Positions 7,897 to 15,677 are shown, counted from the stretch's first letter. The stretch: DNA of 16,849 bases from an uncultured Lachnospiraceae bacterium (GCA_910584325.1 CAJTZH010000061.1:1-16849), one strand, 5' to 3'. The notes: a model not told the origin generated them from the sequence alone. Numbers and translations are program-made.

Positions 7897-9387
7897 TTAA
7901 ATATCTCCGTTTTTTACGGAAAGCAGCGTCGCAAACAGCTTTTTGTTTTTTATCACCAGAATACACAGCCGTTCCCTTGCCCTCGATACGCCCTGATACC
8001 ACAGTCTGTAAAAAATATAATCCGGATTGGGATGAATCCTTCCTTGCAGCCGCCCGTCTTCGGAATACCGGAAATTTTCATCCATGGAAAAAATCACATT
8101 ATCAAATTCCTGACCGATGACACGATGCGTATTGTCATACCCGGACAAATAATCTATCGGATTGGACTTAAATTTTGACGTCGTATAGCTGATGAATGTA
8201 TAGTCCTTCTCCCCGCAGTAATACTCTATGATTTCACCCGCCTCCGCATAGCTGTCCGCGTAAATGATATCTACATTTTTAAAACGCGTCTGTTCTTCCT
8301 GCTTCAGCTTCAGATTTCTGATTTTATTGATGAATAACGCGATTTCCTTATTGGTGCGTATCCTATCCGTCAACGTTTTCTCGATAAAATCATTGCGTTT
8401 TCCCAACACGGCAGGGATATTTCTGTCCAGCTCCTTATGCGAGAGCACCTGCATGTAATCATATGAAAATACGCATCCGGCTCCTCTTTTTTCATATACA
8501 TCCAGTATGATTTCCAATGTATCCGGATAAATCCGCTGTGTTTCGTCCACAAAAATATACTGATAATTTCTCATCGCACTCTCATTGACATCTTTCGCGC
8601 TGATGATATCCACATGCGGCAGCCTGCGGTTTAATTGATAATGTCCGTCCGACAGCACACCGCAATGCACGATGCATGTTTTTCCATAGCTTCCCAGTTC
8701 TCTCGCAATATCATATAAAAGCAGCGTTTTCCCGGTTCCGGCAGCGCCGGTCAGTCCACGGAGCGCATTGCTGTTTCGAAGCGCCTTTAAGATATCGGTT
8801 TTAATTTCTTCCTGCTGGCTCGTTAAATAATATTTGTTTTCAAGAAATTTCTGAGGCGTGTTTAACGGCGATACCAGATAATCTCCCGGTTTAAATAAGC
8901 CTTCAATGTTTTCGTCAACATATTCGTCCATCTTCCTCAGCACGTTGGTCAGTTGTTTCAATGAACACTCTTTTAACGTGCCGTCATATTGATACAGATG
9001 TTGTGTTTCATTGTCTTTTACAAACGTAAAGCTGTAAATGCAGTCCGCAATATGCTTTAGATAGTATCTGTTTCTCTCCAGTTGTCCCTCTATCCTGTTT
9101 AACTCTACCATCCGGCTTTTCAGTTCAATGTTTACTACTCTATTGCCTCCTATTTTGAGTAAATCAAATTCTTTTCCAATCTGAGGAATTGTAAAAGAAT
9201 AAAAGAACCCGTCGAGTTCTTTCAAGGAAACTTTATCACTGATACAATCTACCAGCCTATTTATGGTTTCTATCTCCTCCGGTCTGAATTTGACTGCCTC
9301 CTCCCTCCCGGACAGCACCGTTTCATATACCGGAATATCCTTATCTTCGATGTTTCTTGTTAATAAATAAAGATTAAGCGCTTTCAT
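7897..9387 (-). CDS. PD-(D/E)XK nuclease-like domain fused to superfamily 1 (DUF2075-like) helicase/ATPase
   Basis: The protein has 496 aa from ATG 9387. Residue numbers here count from the GTG two codons upstream. The N-terminal part contains EFDLLKIGGNR then VVNIELKSR, a D77...E90-x-K92 pattern characteristic of PD-(D/E)XK nucleases. The second part is a helicase-like ATPase: Walker A GAAGTGKT (216-223), motif II VDETQ (282-286), a TDRIRTN block (342-348), GQEFDNVI (427-434) and the arginine-finger motif GVSRARERL (468-476). Substrate is presumably nucleic acid. ATG 9387 is preferred because GGAGG is 6 nt away, whereas it abuts the GTG at 9393. It lies 39 nt downstream of the alkyltransferase gene. 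A repair or phage-defence role is possible. The nuclease assignment comes from motif reading only. Confidence 0.8.
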   Translation of the reverse strand: MKALNLYLLTRNIEDKDIPVYETVLSGREEAVKFRPEEIETINRLVDCISDKVSLKELDGFFYSFTIPQIGKEFDLLKIGGNRVVNIELKSRMVELNRIEGQLERNRYYLKHIADCIYSFTFVKDNETQHLYQYDGTLKECSLKQLTNVLRKMDEYVDENIEGLFKPGDYLVSPLNTPQKFLENKYYLTSQQEEIKTDILKALRNSNALRGLTGAAGTGKTLLLYDIARELGSYGKTCIVHCGVLSDGHYQLNRRLPHVDIISAKDVNESAMRNYQYIFVDETQRIYPDTLEIILDVYEKRGAGCVFSYDYMQVLSHKELDRNIPAVLGKRNDFIEKTLTDRIRTNKEIALFINKIRNLKLKQEEQTRFKNVDIIYADSYAEAGEIIEYYCGEKDYTFISYTTSKFKSNPIDYLSGYDNTHRVIGQEFDNVIFSMDENFRYSEDGRLQGRIHPNPDYIFYRLWYQGVSRARERLCILVIKNKKLFATLLSVKNGDI

Positions 9388-9426
9388 CTCCACCCTCCGC
9401 CTGTGTATCGTCTGTTATAACACCGT

Positions 9427-9948
9427 TTATTTTTTTGGTATATAAAATTTTTTCATATCCAGTCCTTCCAACTCCAAAAGCCGGTATTTTACATCAATTC
9501 CTCCGGCATATCCCGTGAGGCTGTTATCGGCGCCTACCACACGGTGGCATGGAACAATCACCGCAACCAGATTGTGCCCCACAGCGCCGCCTACTGCCTG
9601 TGCGGACATCCGCGCGATTCCCCTCCGGTTTGCGATTTTTACAGCCAGTTCCTTGTATGTTGTTGTGGTCCCATAGGGAATTTGCAACAAAAGCTCCCAG
9701 ACGGCAAGCCGAAACTTAGAACCTGTCAGATGAAGTTTTGGCGTAAAGTCCGGCTCTTTTCCCGAAAAATAAATGTCCAGCCATTTCCTGCATTGTTTCA
9801 GCTCCGGCGTTTCCGTTTCCCTGTATCCTGATTGCAAAATCCTTGTGTAATTTTCTTCCCTGTCCGTAAAAAGTCCGCAAACACCGATATCGTCCCCCGC
9901 CATCAGGTACGTTCCTACGGGCGACACATAGTGACTGATATAGTACAT
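9427..9948 (-). CDS. ogt: Methylated-DNA-[protein]-cysteine S-methyltransferase
   Basis: The 173-aa suicide alkyltransferase accepts the alkyl group from O6-alkylguanine onto a cysteine. The active-site motif IVPCHRVVG is present (Cys134 counting from this start). The upstream helix SAQAVGGAVGHN and the FRLAVWELLLQIPYGTTTTYKELA segment are typical of the DNA-binding domain. The NSLTGYAGGIDVKYRLLELEG tail is also canonical. I chose ATG 9948 rather than ATG 9960: a GGAGAG sequence stands 4-6 nt before 9948, and nothing like a ribosome binding site precedes 9960. Length and motifs indicate an intact enzyme. It lies upstream of the helicase gene and downstream of the TraB-like gene on the same strand. 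Confidence 0.93.
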   Translation of the reverse strand: MYYISHYVSPVGTYLMAGDDIGVCGLFTDREENYTRILQSGYRETETPELKQCRKWLDIYFSGKEPDFTPKLHLTGSKFRLAVWELLLQIPYGTTTTYKELAVKIANRRGIARMSAQAVGGAVGHNLVAVIVPCHRVVGADNSLTGYAGGIDVKYRLLELEGLDMKKFYIPKK

Positions 9949-10064
9949 TTTTCTCTCCATTCAGTAAAAACTATCTGTATTGTATTTTCGACTGCCTCGC
10001 CCATTGTTCCTTCTTCTGCCGGATAGCTGAAATAGATTCCAGCGCTGACAAAAAGCGCCGCCGT

Positions 10065-10853
10065 TTAGTCCATATACAGTTTATTGTTTTGAAATAATTC
10101 ACAATATTTCATTTGGCTGTTGTAGAAAGTATTATTTTCATCCTCCGCCCAAGCTGCTTTTGTATCCTCATTCAAAGTGTCATCCGCCAAAACCAGTTTA
10201 GGCACTGTATGTCCGTAAAAGAGAACCCGCCGTTCCCATACATCACATATTTGGCTTGGATATGTGAAATCTGATGTTTCTTTATCAAAAAGAGAGGACA
10301 CATGAGAAATATATTCTTTTTGACCGCCACTTTCAATCAGTCGGTTCGTTTGTGCACTCAAATGCCCAAAGCCGCATATTACTAAAACTCTTTGATTCTC
10401 ATAAAGAGGCAGTTTTTCCATAATGTTTTCATGTATACAATCATCCCGCTCATTTGTAGTTGTGTTTTGCTTAAAATCATTATCAATTTTCCAATAATCA
10501 ATCATTTCGACAGGAATATTATTGTCCAAGCAGCAGCAGTATGCGATACACATATCTATCGGACCATCCACAACGCCATACTCTACAAAGCTGTCTTCCC
10601 TAGCCTCAATAAATACCACATCGGGTTCTATATTGTTTATGGCATTTATCATTTCTTCAATCGAATAATTCGCATACTGCCTGAAATGCTCGTTATGAAA
10701 TGTTCCCATAAGATATACCTCTTGTCGGTCAGTCATTAATACTTTTTTGACAGTAAAATTTTTGAGGTTCACATACAAAGTGACAGCAGTTAGAACAATC
10801 AGAACAAGGATTACTGAAACTATAGTAACTACTTTTTTTGTTCTTTTCTTCAT
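10065..10853 (-). CDS. Membrane-anchored TraB/TIKI-like (COG1916-type) protein
   Basis: The 262-aa protein has a single N-terminal transmembrane anchor (about residues 8-29) after a basic start, so the rest should lie outside the membrane. The core has a GTFHNEH motif (50-56, His53/His56), PDVVFIEAR (77-85, Glu83/Arg85) and VICGFGHL (158-165, His164). These match the GxxH, ExR and GxGH elements of the TraB/TIKI/EreA-ChaN fold, in which TIKI members are metalloproteases. Whether this copy is catalytic is not known. A GGAGGT lies 10 nt before the ATG, and the gap to the upstream glycosylase gene is 45 nt. Alternative: an uncharacterised lipoprotein-like hydrolase of the same fold. Confidence 0.6.
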   Translation of the reverse strand: MKKRTKKVVTIVSVILVLIVLTAVTLYVNLKNFTVKKVLMTDRQEVYLMGTFHNEHFRQYANYSIEEMINAINNIEPDVVFIEAREDSFVEYGVVDGPIDMCIAYCCCLDNNIPVEMIDYWKIDNDFKQNTTTNERDDCIHENIMEKLPLYENQRVLVICGFGHLSAQTNRLIESGGQKEYISHVSSLFDKETSDFTYPSQICDVWERRVLFYGHTVPKLVLADDTLNEDTKAAWAEDENNTFYNSQMKYCELFQNNKLYMD

Positions 10854-10898
10854 CTATCAAAATACCTCCGTAAATATATTCGCAATCATACAGACGGA

Positions 10899-11543
10899 TT
10901 ATTTTTGTCTTTTCTTCGGCGCGTAATCCTTCATGCCCTCAATGGCGCCGCCTGACACCGCCCAGAGATAGAGACTTGCCACGCTGCAATACGGGCTGAA
11001 CCGTCTGCGGTATTTTTCAAACAGTTCCCTGCTGATTTCCCGGTGGTGATACACCATACGCAGTCCCCTCTGTATCGCCAAATCCTGAAAACTGAACACG
11101 TTGGGGCGCTGCATACAAAACAGCATTATCATTTCCGCCGTCCACACCCCGATACCGTTTAACGCGGACAGTTCCCTGATGACCTCGTCATCCGGTTTCT
11201 CCCAGATGCCTTCCAAATCGAACGAGCCATTTTTTACGTTCTTCGCAAAATCCTCTATATATTCCACCTTGCGAAATGTCATTCCGAACGACTGCAGCTC
11301 GTCCCGTCCACAACTAAAAACCGTATCGGCATTGACCACGCCAAGAGCATCCTGCATTCTCTGCCAGATAGTTGCCTGTGCCTTTGTGGAAATCTGCTGC
11401 CCGATAATATGATGCACCACGGAAGAAAACAAATCATCATCCGTTTCCCGCTCTATCATGCCTACCGCATTAATTACTTCTGCAAGTTTCTTATCTTTTC
11501 CTTTCAGATATTCTATTTCTTTCTCACCGTACTGAAAATACAC
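10899..11543 (-). CDS. AlkA-type DNA-3-methyladenine glycosylase (HhH-GPD superfamily)
   Basis: The 214-aa protein is a compact HhH-GPD glycosylase. FSSVVHHIIGQQIS (39-52) is the first family motif. LSALNGIGVWTAEMIMLF (125-142) is the helix-hairpin-helix with its Gly-Ile-Gly turn, and FSFQDLAIQRG (150-160) carries the catalytic Asp154. Such enzymes remove alkylated purines and start base excision repair. The start is a GTG at 11543 with GGAGG 9 nt upstream; no in-frame ATG near the N terminus would retain the full domain. It heads the same-strand run that also includes the O6-alkylguanine alkyltransferase. The C terminus ends in a basic KKRQK. Confidence 0.9.
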   Translation of the reverse strand: MYFQYGEKEIEYLKGKDKKLAEVINAVGMIERETDDDLFSSVVHHIIGQQISTKAQATIWQRMQDALGVVNADTVFSCGRDELQSFGMTFRKVEYIEDFAKNVKNGSFDLEGIWEKPDDEVIRELSALNGIGVWTAEMIMLFCMQRPNVFSFQDLAIQRGLRMVYHHREISRELFEKYRRRFSPYCSVASLYLWAVSGGAIEGMKDYAPKKRQK

Positions 11544-11634
11544 TCCCTAAAACCTCCGTCCAGACCCTTTCTACATTTGGATATGATTATTCTATCATGA
11601 ATACTGAATTTTTTCTATATCTGCCACGGAAATA

Positions 11635-11663
11635 TTGACATTTTGCGTCTCCTATTCTAAACT
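11635..11663 (+). promoter_or_regulatory. Sigma-A promoter of the SdpI-family gene
   Basis: A perfect -35 TTGACA (11635-11640), a 17-nt spacer and a -10-like TAAACT (11658-11663) are followed by AGGAGG and the ATG at 11700. An alternative -10 TATACC begins 4 nt further on. Confidence 0.55.
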
Positions 11664-11699
11664 ATACCTAGTAATACAAAGTATATAGGAGGAAAAATA

Positions 11700-12077
11700 A
11701 TGGGATTCTGGATTTTTATGCTGATTTGCACACTGATGATGCCTGCCATAATGATTATATTTGGAAATGTTTTTGTCAAGCACCCGCCAAAGACTATCAA
11801 CGGCGTTTACGGCTATCGGACATCCATGTCCACGAAAAATCAGGAAACATGGGATTTTGCCCACAACTACTGCGGCAGATTATGGACAAAAATTGGTTGG
11901 ATTACGCTTTTCGCTTCAATACTTTCCATGCTTTTTACATTCGGCAAAGGCGAGAATGCCGTAGGTTTTATAGGCGGTATCCTTATGTCTTTGCAATGCG
12001 TTGTCTTAGTCGGCTCAATTTTTCCCGTGGAATTTGCGCTAAAAAAACGGTTCGATAAGGACGGAAACCGAATTTAA
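11700..12077 (+). CDS. SdpI family integral membrane protein
   Basis: The 125-aa protein has three hydrophobic segments (about 3-25, 62-81 and 87-110). Between the first two it carries NGVYGYRTSMSTKNQETWDF then AH (about 34-55), the hallmark of the SdpI family (PF13630). The founding member, B. subtilis SdpI, gives immunity to the SdpC toxin through additional membrane segments and signalling. Short three-TM relatives are common in Firmicutes and their role is less clear. AGGAGG lies 7 nt before the ATG. The stop codon overlaps that of the ABC ATPase gene on the other strand (12074-12077), so the two transcription units converge with no space for a terminator. Confidence 0.88.
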   Translation: MGFWIFMLICTLMMPAIMIIFGNVFVKHPPKTINGVYGYRTSMSTKNQETWDFAHNYCGRLWTKIGWITLFASILSMLFTFGKGENAVGFIGGILMSLQCVVLVGSIFPVEFALKKRFDKDGNRI

Positions 12078-12709
12078 TCCAGCCGGACTGTGCGGGACGA
12101 AAGCGCCAAAAGCTGTTCGTCATGCGTAACCAGCACGACCGTTTTGCCGCTGTCATGCATCTTTTGTACCTGCTCTGCAACCACAGCCTTTGTATCAACG
12201 TCAAGGCTGCTTGTCGGTTCATCCAGCAGAATTATCTGTGACGGCTTGATAAAACACTGTGCCAGCGCCGCCCTTTGCTGTTCTCCGCCGCTAAGCGCAT
12301 ACACTTTTTTATTTAAAACATTGAAAAGACCAAAACGCGCCAGAATCTCTTCCCGTTCCGTTCTTTTCTCATAAGAGGACATTCTTTTAAAATGCTGCGC
12401 AACCGCCAAATTATAATCTATCGTTGCATCTTCAATGAGACCGTTATTTTGAATATAATATGCCAGATGATACCGCCAAAGTTTCAACCGTTTTTCTCCC
12501 AACGGATTATTGATACCGGAGATACAAACCGTTCCGTCTTCCGGCCGTTCCAACAATCCGATAATATTTAAAAGCGTTGTTTTACCACAGCCGCTTTTTC
12601 CCGCGACACACAAAAATTCTCCCCGCTCCACTTTCAAATCAAAACCGTCAAAAATCTGCTTCGTTCCATACCGTTTGCAGATTCCCGACAAAATAATATC
12701 CTCCGTCAT
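12074..12709 (-). CDS. ABC transporter ATP-binding protein (bacteriocin-immunity/MacB-LolD type)
   Basis: The 211-aa ATPase has Walker A GKSGCGKT (37-44), a Q-loop glutamine at 87, signature LSGGEQQR (139-146), Walker B IILLDEPTSSLD (159-170) and an H-loop His196 in VTHDE. ATG 12709 is the proper start: it overlaps the TGA of the upstream permease gene (ATGA) and has AAGGAG 7 nt before it. The open frame continues upstream to 12880 only as an overlap in another frame of the permease. Short length and context suit the ATPase of a DUF1430-type or MacB-like ABC system, used for immunity or export of peptides rather than nutrient uptake. Confidence 0.93.
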   Translation of the reverse strand: MTEDIILSGICKRYGTKQIFDGFDLKVERGEFLCVAGKSGCGKTTLLNIIGLLERPEDGTVCISGINNPLGEKRLKLWRYHLAYYIQNNGLIEDATIDYNLAVAQHFKRMSSYEKRTEREEILARFGLFNVLNKKVYALSGGEQQRAALAQCFIKPSQIILLDEPTSSLDVDTKAVVAEQVQKMHDSGKTVVLVTHDEQLLALSSRTVRLD

Positions 12710-13860
12710 CTTCCCGCTCCTTTTGAAATCATCAAGTAAAAACAGACCGTTTCCAATCCCAGATGAACTGCAAACATCCCCGCCAACAGTAAAATATGAT
12801 AGTGCAGAATTGGCGATAGCAACAATAAAATTCCATATTGTACCGTTATGGAAAGCATAAGAGGCATATTCAAATCCCACGCGCCGTATCCAAAACGTTT
12901 TTTCACTGCCAGTTTTCTTTCGTTTTGTCTGACATAGCTGCTACAGCCGTTATACATCGTAAAAACAAACAGTGCGATTAGAATAATTAATTCCCATACA
13001 ACCGTTCTCAGTTCCTTATTAACAAATGAAATACTATTATCGTAAACATTTGCAATTGGTTCGGCTTTCAGCAAAATTCCGTCTAACTGATATTCTTTTA
13101 ACGATGGATAAATTTCCTCATAAGGATTTTCTGACTTTAACTGAAAAAAGATGTGTTCTCCCGAAACATAATTTAACATCTGCCCCCAGATTAATTCACT
13201 ATCATAAATGATAATGACGGGATTTTCTATCAATCCGTTTCCATTCTTTCCTGCAAACGGACTAAACGCCCTTATCGTTTCTCCCGCCGGATAATAGATA
13301 CCGTTAAACGCGTAGCCCTGCGATTTGTAATAAGAAAACTGACTGTCAATCACTTCCGATAATTCCATTGTATCAGGGATAAGAATATTCAAAGCACCTT
13401 TCTGAAAAATTGACGGTTCAATGACAATTCCATCAAGGTCATGGATGGGATTCACTTCCAGATAATATTCATTGACAGTGACCCAAAGCTGGTTATACTG
13501 CTGTGCCAGCGTCTGTTCACCCGCAAAAGACACATAATTATTACAGTCCATAAGAACCGGTCTGTAAATTTCTTTCGTTTCTTCGTAAAAGATATCCAAA
13601 AGTTCATTATACCGGAGCTGATTATCAGCATTAATCGGGTCGGCTCCTTTCACAATCGGAAAAGCGTAATAATTTTCTAATAATTTGGCGATGGATATAT
13701 TCTGGGAATTTAAATGAAAATCCGATGACGAAACCGTTCCAAATGACGACAGCCTGACAGCTAACAGTACCAGAACAATAAAATTGATAAAAAAATTGAT
13801 TCGATTCAGCGCTGCCGCATTCTTCTTTCCCTTTAGGAAATTTACATTTTTTTCTTTCAT
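12706..13860 (-). CDS. ABC permease, C-terminal-half-like DUF1430 bacteriocin-associated membrane protein
   Basis: The 384-aa protein has TM1 at about 22-40, an extracytoplasmic domain (about 45-285), then TM segments at about 289-304, 333-352 and 356-377. Between TM2 and TM3 lies RKLAVKKRFGYGAWDL, the short cytoplasmic Lys-rich plus GY motif seen in FtsX/MacB-like and DUF1430 permeases. The VNEYYLEVNPIHDLDG segment (129-144) and the following NILIPD resemble the second half of bacteriocin-associated DUF1430 (TIGR01654) proteins; this is from memory of the family. It is preceded by a gene that resembles the first half and followed, with an ATGA overlap, by the ATPase. The start ATG 13860 has a GGGGTGA ribosome binding site. 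Confidence 0.75.
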   Translation of the reverse strand: MKEKNVNFLKGKKNAAALNRINFFINFIVLVLLAVRLSSFGTVSSSDFHLNSQNISIAKLLENYYAFPIVKGADPINADNQLRYNELLDIFYEETKEIYRPVLMDCNNYVSFAGEQTLAQQYNQLWVTVNEYYLEVNPIHDLDGIVIEPSIFQKGALNILIPDTMELSEVIDSQFSYYKSQGYAFNGIYYPAGETIRAFSPFAGKNGNGLIENPVIIIYDSELIWGQMLNYVSGEHIFFQLKSENPYEEIYPSLKEYQLDGILLKAEPIANVYDNSISFVNKELRTVVWELIILIALFVFTMYNGCSSYVRQNERKLAVKKRFGYGAWDLNMPLMLSITVQYGILLLLSPILHYHILLLAGMFAVHLGLETVCFYLMISKGAGR

Positions 13861-13883
13861 GAGATACTGTCACCCCGCCTAAA

Positions 13884-14588
13884 TTATATAAACCGGCAAC
13901 ATACACAAACAATATATGTTACTGCTATAGCCATAAACAACATTTTCAATAATACGGCTGCTAAAAAGTCAACAATGATAGTACCAATACGATAGCCCAT
14001 AATGTGCTTCACAACAAATGTTTTCCTGTAAGACGCTGCCAGAAACACAAAAGCCGCCACAAGAAACAAACCGGGAAGCGCCATGTTGTCCCATGTGAAA
14101 TATCGCTTAACATGCACATTTTCATCCAGAACATCATAATACAATCCATACTGCTTCAGTTCCTGATAAAATTGTTGAATTTCCGGCGATTTCACATAGT
14201 ATATACATGCTCCAAGATTGTATTGTTCTATCTGGTAAAACTCATAAACCGTGATGTTATACAGCATGGAAAATTTCCGCCGCGCCTTTTTGTCAGCTAA
14301 ACCGTCCTGCTGACTGTATAATTTCTCATCCGTTGTGTAAAACAAAACGTCGGCATACTCGCCTCTGTCTTCCAACAGTTCATAAGTAATAACAGAATCT
14401 GTCCTTACTGCCGATTGACTGAGAAATTCTATAAACTCGCTGTCAGAACAGGCAGCCGGTTTTGTAATCCTGACCAAAACAGCGTTTTCTTCCAACGAAA
14501 AAAAAGCCTGGTTGCAATAATCGAGATACAAAAGACCCGACGCGTATAAAAGTACACATATATAGATGACATAAAATAATTTTTTCAT
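13884..14588 (-). CDS. ABC permease, N-terminal-half-like DUF1430 bacteriocin-associated membrane protein
   Basis: The 234-aa protein has TM1 at about 4-21, an extracytoplasmic domain of about 140 residues, TM2 at about 168-186, then YRKTFVVKHIMGYR (187-200), and TM3 at about 203-229. The VKHxxGY element parallels VKKRFGY in the next gene, so the two proteins share a layout. Full-length DUF1430 proteins combine two such halves in one chain of around 650-700 residues, by my recollection. Here the chain ends right after TM3, and a 23-nt gap with stops in the two relevant frames separates it from the second half. There is no clear ribosome binding site before the ATG; the leader is A-rich. It is the first gene of the ABC operon. 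Confidence 0.65.
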   Translation of the reverse strand: MKKLFYVIYICVLLYASGLLYLDYCNQAFFSLEENAVLVRITKPAACSDSEFIEFLSQSAVRTDSVITYELLEDRGEYADVLFYTTDEKLYSQQDGLADKKARRKFSMLYNITVYEFYQIEQYNLGACIYYVKSPEIQQFYQELKQYGLYYDVLDENVHVKRYFTWDNMALPGLFLVAAFVFLAASYRKTFVVKHIMGYRIGTIIVDFLAAVLLKMLFMAIAVTYIVCVCCRFI

Positions 14589-14613
14589 TGTTTTATTTTA
14601 AGGGAGCCTGCCC

Positions 14614-14644
14614 AAGGGACACTTCACATAAGGAAGTGTCCCTT
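14614..14644. repeat. Perfect 12-bp inverted repeat with 7-nt loop at the composition boundary
   Basis: The arms AAGGGACACTTC (14614-14625) and GAAGTGTCCCTT (14633-14644) are exact reverse complements separated by ACATAAG. Neither side is followed by a proper T-tract, so it is not a standard intrinsic terminator. It sits between the HEPN gene end (14700) and the first ABC gene (start 14588), right where base composition changes. It may be a stabilising RNA hairpin in the leader of the ABC operon, a dispersed intergenic repeat, or an edge mark of an insertion. Confidence 0.8.
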
Positions 14645-14699
14645 ACGGCATTTATAAGAATTTGTAATGACGGTTGGGTATGATGGATTTGTAGGAAAA

Positions 14700-15677
14700 T
14701 TAAAATATATAGTATGAATGATAAACATATTCATGAATGCTTTTAATAGTTGATAAAGTAAGTTCTATATACATTTTGGCACTATGTGATGTTAAATCCC
14801 ATCTTTCCATGGTGCGTGCTTCTAAACTATGTCCTGCCATGTTTCTTATATCCCCAATAGCAGCACCAATACTTGCCTGTTTATTGTGAAGCTTATTATC
14901 TAATAAACCAAGATTGTCTTTATAATTATATAAAGCATTTATAACTTGTCCAATACCATTTTTTCCACTTACATTCACACCTACTATCATTGATATCCTT
15001 CTTAAGAAATCTTCAAATGCTCTTCCAACGCACTCAATTGCTCCGCGAGCATCTTCATCACATTTTTTGTATCCATTTACCAGTTCTTCGATTTCAGCTG
15101 ATGAAAGAGTAGAAAATATATCTCCTCCTAAAATATTGGAAATATATATTCTTATAGCCATATCATCATCTAAAGAAAATGATATTGGATTAATATCAAC
15201 TAATTGACTTCTTATTGATTCAGTCACGAGAAATCCATCATCGCTCTTAGTGAAAATGCCTACAGTTATTCCCCATGTCATAAATAGGTCTTTCAAAAAC
15301 ACAGCATTTTTTCCCTCGAAACGATATAGTGAATATACCTTTCTTGATGATTCTTCAATGGATTCATCATTCATATGATACTGAATGAATGTTATAAAAG
15401 GTTCATATTCTTGTATAAATTTTCTTATTACATTAAGTCTTGAAGCTTTGTCTGGTGTCTTACCCAACTCATTTATATATGGAGTTATTGAGCCATCCTC
15501 ACAAATAATATTTAACATTCTACATATCGCTATGCAACTTCTTATGTATGCTTCGCTTTTATTTGTAAATTGTTTCAATTCTCCAATATCTATTGTACCA
15601 TTATTATTTGCTACAAAACAGGCAACATCTGCAACAAGTAATAAGGGCACATTATGACTTGGAAGTTTTTTGAACAT
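14700..15677 (-). CDS. Putative HEPN-domain ribonuclease with N-terminal winged-helix-like region
   Basis: The 325-aa protein is A/T-rich in its coding sequence. The C-terminal third is all-helical and contains IGAAIGDIRNMAGHS, where R278 and H283 form an R-x4-H motif (RNMAGH). This is the catalytic pair of many HEPN RNases, with flanking helices at about 215-235, 240-255 and 298-320. The N-terminal region (about 8-65) reads as a winged-helix fold with SEAYIRSCIAICRMLNIICEDG as the recognition-helix and wing part, followed by a helical middle part (85-200). The layout recalls Abi_C/HEPN-tailed abortive-infection proteins. The start ATG 15677 has GAGGAGG upstream inside the end of the previous gene, with only 5 nt between genes. 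Family membership is inferred from motifs and layout, not from a search. Confidence 0.55.
   Translation of the reverse strand: MFKKLPSHNVPLLLVADVACFVANNNGTIDIGELKQFTNKSEAYIRSCIAICRMLNIICEDGSITPYINELGKTPDKASRLNVIRKFIQEYEPFITFIQYHMNDESIEESSRKVYSLYRFEGKNAVFLKDLFMTWGITVGIFTKSDDGFLVTESIRSQLVDINPISFSLDDDMAIRIYISNILGGDIFSTLSSAEIEELVNGYKKCDEDARGAIECVGRAFEDFLRRISMIVGVNVSGKNGIGQVINALYNYKDNLGLLDNKLHNKQASIGAAIGDIRNMAGHSLEARTMERWDLTSHSAKMYIELTLSTIKSIHEYVYHSYYIF

Noticed and set aside
9915..10004. A 29-codon frame with an AAGGA-like site just before and overlapping the start of ogt, continuing in the frame of the TraB-like gene
   Set aside because: It is too short, has no recognisable sequence, and sits over the start of a solid gene. 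The in-frame stretch before it opens directly after the TraB stop and may be chance.
10854..10898. Weak inverted repeat CCGT...ACGG that includes the ribosome binding site of the TraB-like gene
   Set aside because: The arms are only 4-5 bp with a loop of about 20 nt, which is expected by chance.
11726..12058. Two further open frames on the plus strand within the SdpI gene
   Set aside because: Their products are not family-like, while the third frame gives an intact SdpI signature with membrane segments and a promoter.
12710..12880. N-terminal 57-residue extension of the ABC ATPase frame
   Set aside because: It overlaps the permease gene in another frame. ATG 12709 has an ATGA overlap and an AAGGAG site, and the resulting protein has normal family length.
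14589..14699. Possible bacteriocin or lantibiotic precursor upstream of the ABC operon
   Set aside because: No small frame with a leader-like or double-glycine pattern was found in either strand of this gap.
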